This document shows positions 56,323-63,713 of a DNA stretch of 64,000 nucleotides, in pieces. The DNA comes from Chlamydia suis (GTDB lineage: Bacteria > Chlamydiota > Chlamydiia > Chlamydiales > Chlamydiaceae), in assembly GCF_900169085.1 (NCBI RefSeq), contig NZ_LT821323.1, positions 806,001-870,000 of the forward strand. Reading direction: 5' to 3'. Numbering within the stretch: position 1 is the first letter of the stretch; each line of letters opens with the position of its first letter. The translations under genes were made by a program, and so were the position numbers. The notes beneath the pieces were generated by a model. It had not been told where the DNA came from and did no database searches. It saw only the letters and a program-made list of their open reading frames with translations.

Positions 56323-57619
56323 GGTTTAACAACCGGTATAGTTGTTCAATAGTGTCATGAATAGCAGAGTAATTGGAAAGGGGTTGAGATAAAAATTCTT
56401 GTAATGAGGGAAGGATTCGAATCGCTCTATCGAGCTTAGCATCCTGTCCAGGAACATAGGCTCCCAACTGAATGATATCGATAGCCTCATGGTAGGCTTT
56501 GAGTAAAGAGAGGAGTTCTTGAGCCGCAGCATAATGGTGGGGATGGACGAGTTGGCGGGCTGACCGAGACAGACTTGTTAACAGATTGATGGGAGGAGAA
56601 GAAAAGCTTTTCTCCTGAGGAGAGAGAAAGAAATGCCCATCCAGAAGAGATTTGACATAATCATTGAAAATGTCTGGATGGTTGGCATAATGGAGCATTG
56701 CGTAAAAAGAAGTAATAGATCCTTTATCATTATTTCCTGCTCGTTCCAAGAATGCAGCGACATGGTGAAACACGGATGCGGCGTAGTGATGAGTAGAAAG
56801 TGTTTCTCCTCTAGCAAGAGCTACCTCTTGGAGAGATTCTATCCACCTAGACAGCGAATCCATAATAAATAATACGCGGGCTCCTTGATCTCGGAAATAT
56901 TCTGCAATGGTGATAGCCGCTCGGCCAGCAATAACCTTACTGGCAGCTGTGTCATAAGCGGTAGAAGCAATAATAATTGTGCGTTGAGCGGCTAGGCCTT
57001 CTTTATGTTGGTGGACATAGTCTCGGACTTCTCTGCCCCGTTCTCCTATAAGAGCAATGACATTGATTGTATTTTGAGCTCCTTTTGCTATGGTAGATAG
57101 GAGAGAGGATTTTCCTCCTCCTGGTTCTGAAAAAATTCCCACGCGTTGCCCTTCTCCTACGGTAAGCAGGGCATCAATTGCCCGGATTCCTGTAGGGAAG
57201 ATTTCTTGTATAGGAGTACGGGACATAGGAGCGGGGGGAGAAGCAAATAGTGGAGAAAGAGGGGCTTTAGGGAGTGGGGGATTCCCATCCAAAGGGTTGC
57301 CAAATCCATCAATGACTCTTCCAAGAAGATGATTGGAAAGGGGAAGAGAGGCTGGCCTGCGTAAGGGGATAACCTCAGTCCCTAATGCAAGATCGTGTAC
57401 TGGAGTGAGCGCTAATAATACTGTCGTTTGATGATGAAGGTCGATGACTTCTGCCAGAACGGGAGAGGATCTGAAGGAAGGAATATGACAGAGTTCTCCT
57501 AAGCAAGCGGCCAGTCCTTGAGCCTCCATAAGGGTTCCTGATATGCGGGATAAAATTCCGCATTCTCGATAAGGATTCCACTGTTGGATCAAGGAAGTTT
57601 CTTGTTGTAGATAGGCCAT
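56315..57619 (-). CDS. fliI: Flagellar-type ATPase FliI
   Basis: A 434-residue F1-like export ATPase. Walker A is GIFSEPGGGKSSL near 162-174, the DYVHQHKEGLA and IIIASTAYDTA strands follow, and Walker B is ARVLFIMDSLSRW near 252-264. Chlamydia has no flagellum, so this ATPase is thought to serve as a second export or secretion motor beside the SctN injectisome ATPase. Gene order fliF-fliH-fliI and a FliJ-like gene are kept. ATG at 57619. Confidence 0.94.
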   Translation of the reverse strand: MAYLQQETSLIQQWNPYRECGILSRISGTLMEAQGLAACLGELCHIPSFRSSPVLAEVIDLHHQTTVLLALTPVHDLALGTEVIPLRRPASLPLSNHLLGRVIDGFGNPLDGNPPLPKAPLSPLFASPPAPMSRTPIQEIFPTGIRAIDALLTVGEGQRVGIFSEPGGGKSSLLSTIAKGAQNTINVIALIGERGREVRDYVHQHKEGLAAQRTIIIASTAYDTAASKVIAGRAAITIAEYFRDQGARVLFIMDSLSRWIESLQEVALARGETLSTHHYAASVFHHVAAFLERAGNNDKGSITSFYAMLHYANHPDIFNDYVKSLLDGHFFLSPQEKSFSSPPINLLTSLSRSARQLVHPHHYAAAQELLSLLKAYHEAIDIIQLGAYVPGQDAKLDRAIRILPSLQEFLSQPLSNYSAIHDTIEQLYRLLNHE

Positions 57620-57675
57620 AGAATGGTTTAGTTAAGCAATTCTTAATAGAGGCGCTTGTGTAACAGACTTGTTGG

Positions 57676-58188
57676 CTACGGCGTGAGAACGCTTAACAGA
57701 TGGGAAAGCTCTTCGCCAATGTCTTGTCTCAGAATCCCAAAAGGAAGTTCCATCTTATAGCTTGCTTTTTTACATAGAGGATCTGCAATAAACTCTATAT
57801 TTTTTAATAAGGGAACGTCGTTAAGCATTAACCATTGGGAAAGATTCGAAAGGTCTTCGGGATGCAGGCCGATTTTTATGGAAGAATGGGCACAGGTGGC
57901 TAAATGATGCTTAAGAGCTGCAGAGATCAGCAGAGCGAGCTCTTCTGTACAAGCGAGTTTTCGATACAAAAATTTTTCACAAACGAGAACAGCAATTTCA
58001 AGGAGATCGGGTTTAATTTTTTGAGAGACTTTCTCAATTTCGGAAAGAAGATGTATGGATAATTTTCGGAAAACCTGAACTAAAGAAAGAAGCTCATGAG
58101 AGAGAGCTTCTTCCTCTAAAAGAGAGTTTTCTGTTGAAAATTGCGGGGTTTCTGGAGAAGTGAGGGAATGAAGATGAGGAGAAACCAC
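57676..58188 (-). CDS. fliH: FliH-like regulator of the FliI ATPase (CT718 type)
   Basis: A 170-residue protein between fliF and fliI. Heptad-like helices in the first 80 residues (ALSHELLSLVQVFRKLSIHL near 29-48) lead to a globular C-terminal part with ISAALKHHLATCAHSSIKIG near 87-106 and HPEDLSNLSQWL near 108, the typical FliH/SctL end that holds the ATPase. GTG start at 58188 with GGAGG at good spacing; 16 bases after fliF. The call rests on position plus helical pattern. Confidence 0.72.
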   Translation of the reverse strand: MVSPHLHSLTSPETPQFSTENSLLEEEALSHELLSLVQVFRKLSIHLLSEIEKVSQKIKPDLLEIAVLVCEKFLYRKLACTEELALLISAALKHHLATCAHSSIKIGLHPEDLSNLSQWLMLNDVPLLKNIEFIADPLCKKASYKMELPFGILRQDIGEELSHLLSVLTP

Positions 58189-58204
58189 GCAATCCTCCGA
58201 AGAT

Positions 58205-59203
58205 TTATGTCCTTAACTTTAGCACGGCGTTTCTCATATCTTCAGGAAGCTTATCAAGAAGTTCTTCCGCTTTTGCCGCGTCTAGATAAGAGAGAATCAA
58301 AGCGACTTTTTCTGGGGACTCTCTCTTCATCATCTCTATCAGCTTTGGGATATTTATGCTTTGTATTTTTTCTTTCTGCTGAGAGACGTGATCATAAGTG
58401 TGGAAAGCAAGGTAAAAAGTGGCTGCGCCTAGAATGCTGAGGCTTAGTAAAACAATTGCGATGCTTAGAGCTATCGAGGAGAAGTGAGAAATTTTTGGTG
58501 TCGCGGGCGTCAGGAAAGGAACGATATCCATAGAGGTATGGATTTCAGGGAATGCTGCGAGGATCTCTTGTATATGAGATAGTAAGTTAACGCGAGCGGT
58601 TTTAGAAAGGGTATCGAGATAGTTTTCATCAATAAGAAGTTGTAGGCGCCACTCATTAGCTAGGGGGATATAGTTAAGAGTGAAATGCTTTTGAGGAAGA
58701 ATGGCCTGAAAAGAGCGTTCTAGTGAAGTTGTGAGTAGGGTAGTATTTTGTTCAAGGAAAGGGGAGTAAAGATTCCCTTGCTGATCGGATAGAGTGATCT
58801 GTTCTTTAGTTAATCCAGGAACACTACGCATCAGGTAATCCGTAATAGAATGTACAAGTGATGGGGATAATGTCTGTGCATGAGGGAGTGAGAGTATCAC
58901 AGATATTTCTGCTGGGGTTTCCTCTCCTTGAGATAAGGCAACTGTAGCTTGTAGAATAGGATCGAACATCGTCAGGTCCTTTTCTATCTGCTCTTTTTTT
59001 GCTTGGGTGTCTATGGACTGAAGATTCCCTAGATGAGAAAGTTTAAGCCAAGGAGAAGGTTTTTTCTCTGTTAATGTTGTGGCGGGAGCAGGCTGTGGAG
59101 AAGAGGGTTTATACAAGAGGATCACTCCTATCAGAATAGCTGCAAGAAGGTATCCAAATGATTTAACGGAGGCAGTCTTATGTTTTAGAAAGCGAGGTAG
59201 CAC
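58205..59203 (-). CDS. fliF: FliF-like ring protein with FliG-like C-terminal segment
   Basis: A 332-residue protein. Residues 16-32 are a membrane segment, then comes a periplasmic ring-building domain (FDPILQATVALSQGEETPAEISV near 76), and a second membrane segment lies at about 246-266 (IALSIAIVLLSLSILGAATFY). This layout matches a shortened FliF/SctJ ring protein. The last 40 residues are striking: MMKRESPEKVALILSYLD followed by AAKAEELLDKLPEDMRNAV is the pattern of the FliG middle domain (family form HPQTIALILSYLDPEKAAE...). GTG start at 59203 with GGAG seven bases upstream. It leads the fliF-fliH-fliI-fliJ series. Confidence 0.85.
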   Translation of the reverse strand: MLPRFLKHKTASVKSFGYLLAAILIGVILLYKPSSPQPAPATTLTEKKPSPWLKLSHLGNLQSIDTQAKKEQIEKDLTMFDPILQATVALSQGEETPAEISVILSLPHAQTLSPSLVHSITDYLMRSVPGLTKEQITLSDQQGNLYSPFLEQNTTLLTTSLERSFQAILPQKHFTLNYIPLANEWRLQLLIDENYLDTLSKTARVNLLSHIQEILAAFPEIHTSMDIVPFLTPATPKISHFSSIALSIAIVLLSLSILGAATFYLAFHTYDHVSQQKEKIQSINIPKLIEMMKRESPEKVALILSYLDAAKAEELLDKLPEDMRNAVLKLRT

Positions 59204-59238
59204 CGGTATTCTCCATGAAGCAAGTTCTTACAAAAGCT

Positions 59239-59427
59239 CTACGTATACGTAGAGAATAGAGCAAAGGTCGAGCCTACTAAGTATCCTGCAAAGAAAGGAA
59301 AGAAAAAGAAATCTTCTTCTTGTGCCCAAGAAGGAGGTGCAGCCGGAATGACCAAAAGGCTCAAAAGAGTCTTTTTGTTAAAAAAGACCTTTTGTTCTCT
59401 GTAACAAAAAAAGGCCATTAAAAACAA
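59239..59427 (-). CDS. Possible small membrane or secreted protein, uncertain
   Basis: A 62-codon frame in the gap between fliF and nifU. It reads MFLMAFFCYREQKVFF, then a signal-peptide-like KKTLLSLLVIPAAPPSWA ending before QEED, then a hydrophobic Phe-rich tail. It has no clear ribosome binding site. A hairpin lies within it (see next entry), which argues that the stretch is just the end of the nifU transcript. Low confidence. Confidence 0.3.
   Translation of the reverse strand: MFLMAFFCYREQKVFFNKKTLLSLLVIPAAPPSWAQEEDFFFFPFFAGYLVGSTFALFSTYT
59363..59393 (-). terminator. Hairpin after nifU, possible terminator
   Basis: AAAAG (59363-59367) plus GTCTTTTT (59369-59376) pair with AAAAAGAC (59381-59388) plus CTTTT (59389-59393), one bulge, loop GTTA. 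On the minus strand the stem ends in CTTTT. It could close the gpmA-nifS-nifU transcript 86 bases beyond nifU. Confidence 0.45.
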
Positions 59428-59478
59428 TATGTTATCTAAGAACGATGCACATTTGTTTTTTTTAGAGATTTAAAGGGA

Positions 59479-60261
59479 TTAAAACAAGAGTGACTGTTCA
59501 TCCACTTTTATTTCTAATAAAGGATAAACGTGTGCTCGGAAAAGCTGCCCTATCGAATTCAGAGTAGACCCTACAGCGGATAAACAGGAGGAACAATTCC
59601 CCGAATAGGCAATAGTTACGGTAAGTCCTTCAAAGCGAACGATACGTACAGAGCCATCATCCATAGCAACTAGAGGGGCTATTTTTTCTTTCATCATTGT
59701 ATTTAATGTTGAGAGCTGTTCATCGTAAGAAAGATTTTCCCACTCTTCTTTGGAGAAAGGCTGGCTATCATGCAGCTGTAATAGCGCCTCTCGGAAAGGA
59801 AAGGACCCGTCTTCCACAGGGATATCGACACACTGTTCAGAAGCAATATCAAGAGCATCCATTACCAGGTGGTAAAGAGGAGAAAGGTCTTCTAGGGCAA
59901 TAGATGGGAGGGAGTATCCGCGAATCTCGTCATTGAGATCATTGATAGTGATTTTGTAAGCTGCAGCGAAAGTTTTTCCAATTACTAGCGAGCAGGCGGC
60001 TTCGGCCAGGACAAGAAGATAGGGATGCCCGAAGTATTGAAATTTTGCCTCTCGAATAAGGCCGTTGGTCGTATCGACAAGCCAGTAAAATAGTACTGTA
60101 TTCCCCATAAGCAGGTGCCCCTGCTTCCCTATAATGAGTTGGGAGTGATCATCTTCCTGCTCTTGAGATAGAACTCCTCCGTGTTTAGGTTGAAAGAATA
60201 GGCGTAAAGCTTTTGCAGGGAAGCTTTTCCATAAAAAGAAAGGGTAAAAAGGAACAGTCAT
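59479..60261 (-). CDS. nifU: NifU-like protein lacking the IscU-type scaffold cysteines
   Basis: A 260-residue protein aligned with NifU: an IscU-like N-terminal domain and a C-terminal Nfu domain. The three cluster-binding cysteines of IscU are replaced: PACGD reads HLLMGN, FGCGSAIA reads FGHPYLLV, and the HCSVLAEDAI region reads LYHLVMDALD. The surrounding fold signals (IREAKFQYFG, VIGKTFAAA) remain. The Nfu domain keeps its C-x-x-C as YSGNCSSCLSAVG near 219-231. It overlaps nifS by 4 bases. I infer a cluster carrier or structural role rather than a primary scaffold. By recall CT720. Confidence 0.85.
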   Translation of the reverse strand: MTVPFYPFFLWKSFPAKALRLFFQPKHGGVLSQEQEDDHSQLIIGKQGHLLMGNTVLFYWLVDTTNGLIREAKFQYFGHPYLLVLAEAACSLVIGKTFAAAYKITINDLNDEIRGYSLPSIALEDLSPLYHLVMDALDIASEQCVDIPVEDGSFPFREALLQLHDSQPFSKEEWENLSYDEQLSTLNTMMKEKIAPLVAMDDGSVRIVRFEGLTVTIAYSGNCSSCLSAVGSTLNSIGQLFRAHVYPLLEIKVDEQSLLF

Positions 60262-61412
60262 AGAGATGAGGTGATCAGGGGTTGTAGATGGGAGAGTCCT
60301 TCTTGTATGGCGGCGGTTAAAGCCGAGAAGTGTGTCATAGGAGTGCGTTCGGTAAAAGATATGTGTAGGGCGCTATGACAAAGAAAAGGGGAAACTCCAG
60401 AGCTTTGTAAAATCTGAGATAAAGGTTGGAAGCGGTCGTGCCCCAGCCCTACAAAAATTTGTTTCTGGAAAAGGAAAAATCCCAAAGATTCTGCAGGGAT
60501 GCCAGGAATAGCGAAAACAGCTACGTTAGGGAGTCTTTGAGGGCTATCTTCTAACAGAAATTGCACCTGAGGAATAGCTTTTAGATGTTGTTTCAGGCTT
60601 TCCCGAGAAGCAATAGAAGAAAGAACAAGAGAGGAGAATGCTGCCGTACGTTCTTGACAGGCTAGAGAGAACGCTGCAAGAGAGCTTAGGCAAGTTGAGA
60701 GCTGAGATCCTCCGGGAAGCCATAAGGAAAAATATTTGGCTAAAGAGGGACGAATAAACATAGCTCCAGAGGAACCGATTCCCCCAAGGGCCTGTGAGGA
60801 GAATGTGAGAATGTCTGCCTGATACAGTTCTGAAGGGAGTGCGCATCGGCCAAGAATGTCACTCAGGTCGATATGGAAAATGATCCCGCGTTCTTTACAT
60901 AAAGCGACAAGCTCTGGAATGGCTTCTAGCAATCCTGTCATGCCGTTGGCGGCAGATAGGGAAAAGAGTAGGGTGCGAGGAGAAAGTGCTTCCGCTAAAT
61001 CGCTTTCTTTCACACAGCCTGTTTTGCTCGTTACCCAATCATAGGTTGTTCCTAAATTCTGACGGCGGCAGAGAGCGTTAATAATCCACTGCTGTTCACA
61101 AGAAGGAATCAGCAGGTGATTCCGCCCCTGGAATGCTTGGTGATTTTCAAGAAGAGCTGCCACGATAATGGCTGCTACATGAGGGTAATGGGGAACGAAA
61201 TGAAAGGAAAAGGCGGTTTCTTGGCATCCGGTCAGCTTGCGAGCAGAAGCTTCTGCTTCTGCTTGTAAAGCAAGAGCAGAAGAGGAGGCTTTGCAAGTAA
61301 ACACATTGGCATAACGTTGAAAAGCCTCTTTAACCAGCTCAGAAGGAGGGATGGCTTGTTGATTATTTAACCAAACGAAAGAGCGCTCTTCGTGAATTGT
61401 TGTTCCGTCCAT
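60258..61412 (-). CDS. nifS: NifS-like protein, cysteine desulfurase homologue without catalytic residues
   Basis: A 384-residue fold-type I PLP-enzyme homologue in the NifS family, but the active site is not conserved. The PLP-stacking His (family E-H) is Gln in IPSCEQQWII. The VDAAQ-x-G motif reads IDLSDILG, so its Gln is Asp. The PLP-binding lysine motif SxHKxxGPKG reads SSQALGGIGSSG, so Lys is Ala. The Cys loop SGSAC has no matching cysteine. Without the lysine it cannot hold PLP as a Schiff base, so I infer a pseudoenzyme. Its start overlaps gpmA by 46 bases, with no strong ribosome binding site; coupling with nifU is by ATGA. By recall CT721. Confidence 0.85.
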   Translation of the reverse strand: MDGTTIHEERSFVWLNNQQAIPPSELVKEAFQRYANVFTCKASSSALALQAEAEASARKLTGCQETAFSFHFVPHYPHVAAIIVAALLENHQAFQGRNHLLIPSCEQQWIINALCRRQNLGTTYDWVTSKTGCVKESDLAEALSPRTLLFSLSAANGMTGLLEAIPELVALCKERGIIFHIDLSDILGRCALPSELYQADILTFSSQALGGIGSSGAMFIRPSLAKYFSLWLPGGSQLSTCLSSLAAFSLACQERTAAFSSLVLSSIASRESLKQHLKAIPQVQFLLEDSPQRLPNVAVFAIPGIPAESLGFFLFQKQIFVGLGHDRFQPLSQILQSSGVSPFLCHSALHISFTERTPMTHFSALTAAIQEGLSHLQPLITSSL

Positions 61413-62047
61413 TCGTATACAATTGGCTTACCTGTTGGCAACTCTAAAGAGAGTACTTCTTCTTCGGTTAATTTTTCTAGATCCATGATTAAGGAACGTA
61501 ACGAGTTCCCATGAGCAGAGATAAAAATATTTTTCCCTTGTTGGATAAGGGGGAGAATGCGTTCTTGGAAATAGGGGAGAGTTCGTTGCCCTGTGTCAAA
61601 AAGGCTTTCTCCTTGAGGAGGAGCGATTCTGTAGCTTCTGCGCCAGAGCTTAACCTGTTCTTCTCCAAACTGCTCTGCGACTTCCTGTTTGTTTTTCCCC
61701 TGAAGCTCGCCATACATCCGTTCATTAAGAGCACTTGATTGGAAAAGGGGAATCATTTGCTGAGCTTCTTTTTCGCTATAAATCCGGCTCATGTCGGGGC
61801 GTTCCTCATGAACAATATAAGGAATTTTTTGAGAGTGGTGGTTTGTCATAGCTAACAGCGCTGTCATGAGGCTTCTAACTAGCGTCGATGTAAAAATATA
61901 ATCAATAGGAAGATTTTTAATGATTTCTCCCGCTGCAAGGGCTTCTTGAATCCCTCTTTGGCTAAGAGGAATGTCCACCCATCCAGTAAACAGATTTTTT
62001 TGATTCCATACAGATTGCCCGTGGCGTAGCAAAATAAGAAGAGTCAT
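61367..62047 (-). CDS. gpmA: Phosphoglycerate mutase, 2,3-BPG-dependent
   Basis: A 226-residue glycolytic mutase. The catalytic His is in LLRHGQSVWNQKNLFTGW (6-23), the acid-base Glu in the LNERMYGELQGKNK segment near 104-117, and the second His in FISAHGNSLRSL near 175-186. Length is close to the family's usual 230-250. ATG at 62047. It opens the gpmA-nifS-nifU unit. Confidence 0.96.
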   Translation of the reverse strand: MTLLILLRHGQSVWNQKNLFTGWVDIPLSQRGIQEALAAGEIIKNLPIDYIFTSTLVRSLMTALLAMTNHHSQKIPYIVHEERPDMSRIYSEKEAQQMIPLFQSSALNERMYGELQGKNKQEVAEQFGEEQVKLWRRSYRIAPPQGESLFDTGQRTLPYFQERILPLIQQGKNIFISAHGNSLRSLIMDLEKLTEEEVLSLELPTGKPIVYEWTEQQFTKSALSFG

Positions 62048-62316
62048 AAAAAGTACGATTCAAAAGGTGACAAGGAAAGTTTTATCTTCCCTGTTTAAGG
62101 ATTATCTTTGCAAAGATTTTTTACCTTGTCGATGGTAACGGGGGCGAGGTATTTATCGCTGTTGTAAAGAGAACTTCTTCTGGACTCTCTAGCGAAATCT
62201 TGATATGATAGTGAGTCATTTTTATTTTTATCCCTATAAGAGCCCCAAACACTTGGGGATTCCGTATCTTAGAAAATCGCTTGAATGCAAAATATGTCGA
62301 AGACAAGAGGACTAGA

Positions 62317-63042
62317 ATGGCAAAGGTTCGCCTCAATAAATTTTTAGCATCGGCAGGAGTCGCTTCGCGGAGAAAGTGCGATGAGATCATTTTTGCTGGC
62401 GCCGTCACTGTTAATGGTAAGGTGGCCGCAGGACCTTTTGTGATCGTCGATGAAGAGCTGGATTCTGTAGAAGTGGGAGGCCAGCGCATTGGCACAGAAA
62501 AGAAAGTCTATTTTATGGTGCATAAACCTCTAGGGTATCTTTGTTCTTCTGAGCGTAAATTCCCGGGATCCAAGTTAGTGATCGATCTTTTGTCCCATTG
62601 TCCCTATCGTTTGTTCACCGTAGGGCGTTTAGATAAAGAAACTTCGGGATTGATTTTGGTAACTAATGACGGAGAGTTTTCGAATCGGGTGATACATCCC
62701 TCTTTCGGGATCACGAAAGAGTATTTACTAAAGGTGAGCCGAGATGTTTCGGCTCGAGATCTCGAGACCTTGATGGCCGGGGTCGTGATCGATGGCCGCA
62801 TTGTGCGTCCGGTTTCCGTTAAAAAAGTGCGTCGTGGAACCATTAAAATTATTGTAAATGAAGGGAAAAAACACGAAATTCGTCTTTTTGCAGAAGCCGC
62901 AGGACTGCAGTTGTTAGAGCTAAAAAGGATTCGTATAGGAAGTTTGGTATTGGGCGGACTTCCTTATGGCCAATATCGAGAATTGACGGATGCAGAGCTC
63001 AACAGTTGTTTATCTGGGAAGGGTACGGCTCTCGTTGCCTAG
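62317..63042 (+). CDS. rluB: 23S rRNA pseudouridine synthase, RsuA/RluB family
   Basis: A 241-residue enzyme. An N-terminal S4 RNA-binding domain (VRLNKFLASAGVASRRKCDEII, 4-25 in two parts) is followed by the catalytic domain with GRLDKETSGLILVTNDG near 107-123 holding the catalytic Asp. EGKKHEIRLFAEAAG near 185 is typical. I use ATG 62317 with GAGG seven bases upstream; a TTG at 62281 adds 12 residues. Family (RsuA/RluB/E/F) is sure; the exact target uridine is not. It ends at a terminator. Confidence 0.9.
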   Translation: MAKVRLNKFLASAGVASRRKCDEIIFAGAVTVNGKVAAGPFVIVDEELDSVEVGGQRIGTEKKVYFMVHKPLGYLCSSERKFPGSKLVIDLLSHCPYRLFTVGRLDKETSGLILVTNDGEFSNRVIHPSFGITKEYLLKVSRDVSARDLETLMAGVVIDGRIVRPVSVKKVRRGTIKIIVNEGKKHEIRLFAEAAGLQLLELKRIRIGSLVLGGLPYGQYRELTDAELNSCLSGKGTALVA

Positions 63043-63072
63043 ATTCGAAAGGTTTATTGTTCTATAAATCAT

Positions 63073-63105
63073 AAAAAAGAAGGGGGAGGCCCCTTCTTTT
63101 TTTTT
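63073..63105 (+). terminator. Intrinsic terminator of rluB
   Basis: GAAGGGG (63079-63085) pairs with CCCCTTC (63090-63096) around GAGG; flanking A and T runs extend the stem and a long T tract ends at 63105. It lies 30 bases after the rluB stop. Confidence 0.9.
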
Positions 63106-63168
63106 GTGCGTGTGGGGTAAAGGTAAACTCTCTGGTAGGTATTGGAGATCCAGAAGCTAGGAGTGGGC

Positions 63169-63693
63169 ATGTTATTTTGGATGGTATGTAGTTTATTCTT
63201 AGGAGGATTAATCGGAGGGTATTCTCGCTTGCGGTATACGGGCAAAGCCTTGCTATTATCTTGGAAGCAGCTTCTTACTTGTGCTGTGAAAAAAAGAGGC
63301 GTGCTTCATGAAATCGTTGAGCTTTATGCGCGCTCTCTCCCAAAGATAGAAGAAGAAAAAGCCTTTTTATTACGAGGGACCGAGTACTCCTTGAAAGAAT
63401 TTCTTAAGGCTTATGATGAGGATAGTTTGACTTTTTATGAGATGGAGAGGGTGTTTACTCTTCGATTAAAACAGTCTTTAGAATTACTGTTAACAAGCCC
63501 TCACGAAGAAAAGCTTTGTAGTTTAATGGAGGAGCTGCTTGCCTATGAAAATGCCTTTGCTTTTGAGGCGCGAGCATTTGACGAGGCAACAGAAAAGTAT
63601 GTATCGCTTCATAAGCATCCGGTTATTAGCTTTGCAGGGAAACTGTTTCGTTTCCCAAAAATAACACGTCTGTCTTTAGCTGAAGTGATTTAG
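63169..63693 (+). CDS. Hypothetical membrane-anchored protein (CT724 type)
   Basis: A 174-residue protein with an N-terminal hydrophobic segment (residues 1-15, LFWMVCSLFLGGLIGGY) followed by a helical, charged body (IEEEKAFLLRGTEYSLKEFL near 65). Function unknown. I use the ATG at 63169, which has AGGAG six bases upstream; a TTG at 63142 would add nine residues. The stop is 20 bases before birA. Confidence 0.78.
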   Translation: MLFWMVCSLFLGGLIGGYSRLRYTGKALLLSWKQLLTCAVKKRGVLHEIVELYARSLPKIEEEKAFLLRGTEYSLKEFLKAYDEDSLTFYEMERVFTLRLKQSLELLLTSPHEEKLCSLMEELLAYENAFAFEARAFDEATEKYVSLHKHPVISFAGKLFRFPKITRLSLAEVI

Positions 63694-63713
63694 GAGAATA
63701 AGATAGTTAGTAG

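Noticed and set aside
62243..62258. CCCCAA/TTGGGG hairpin ahead of rluB
   Set aside because: Only six pairs, no T tract on either strand; too small to call a terminator or regulatory element.
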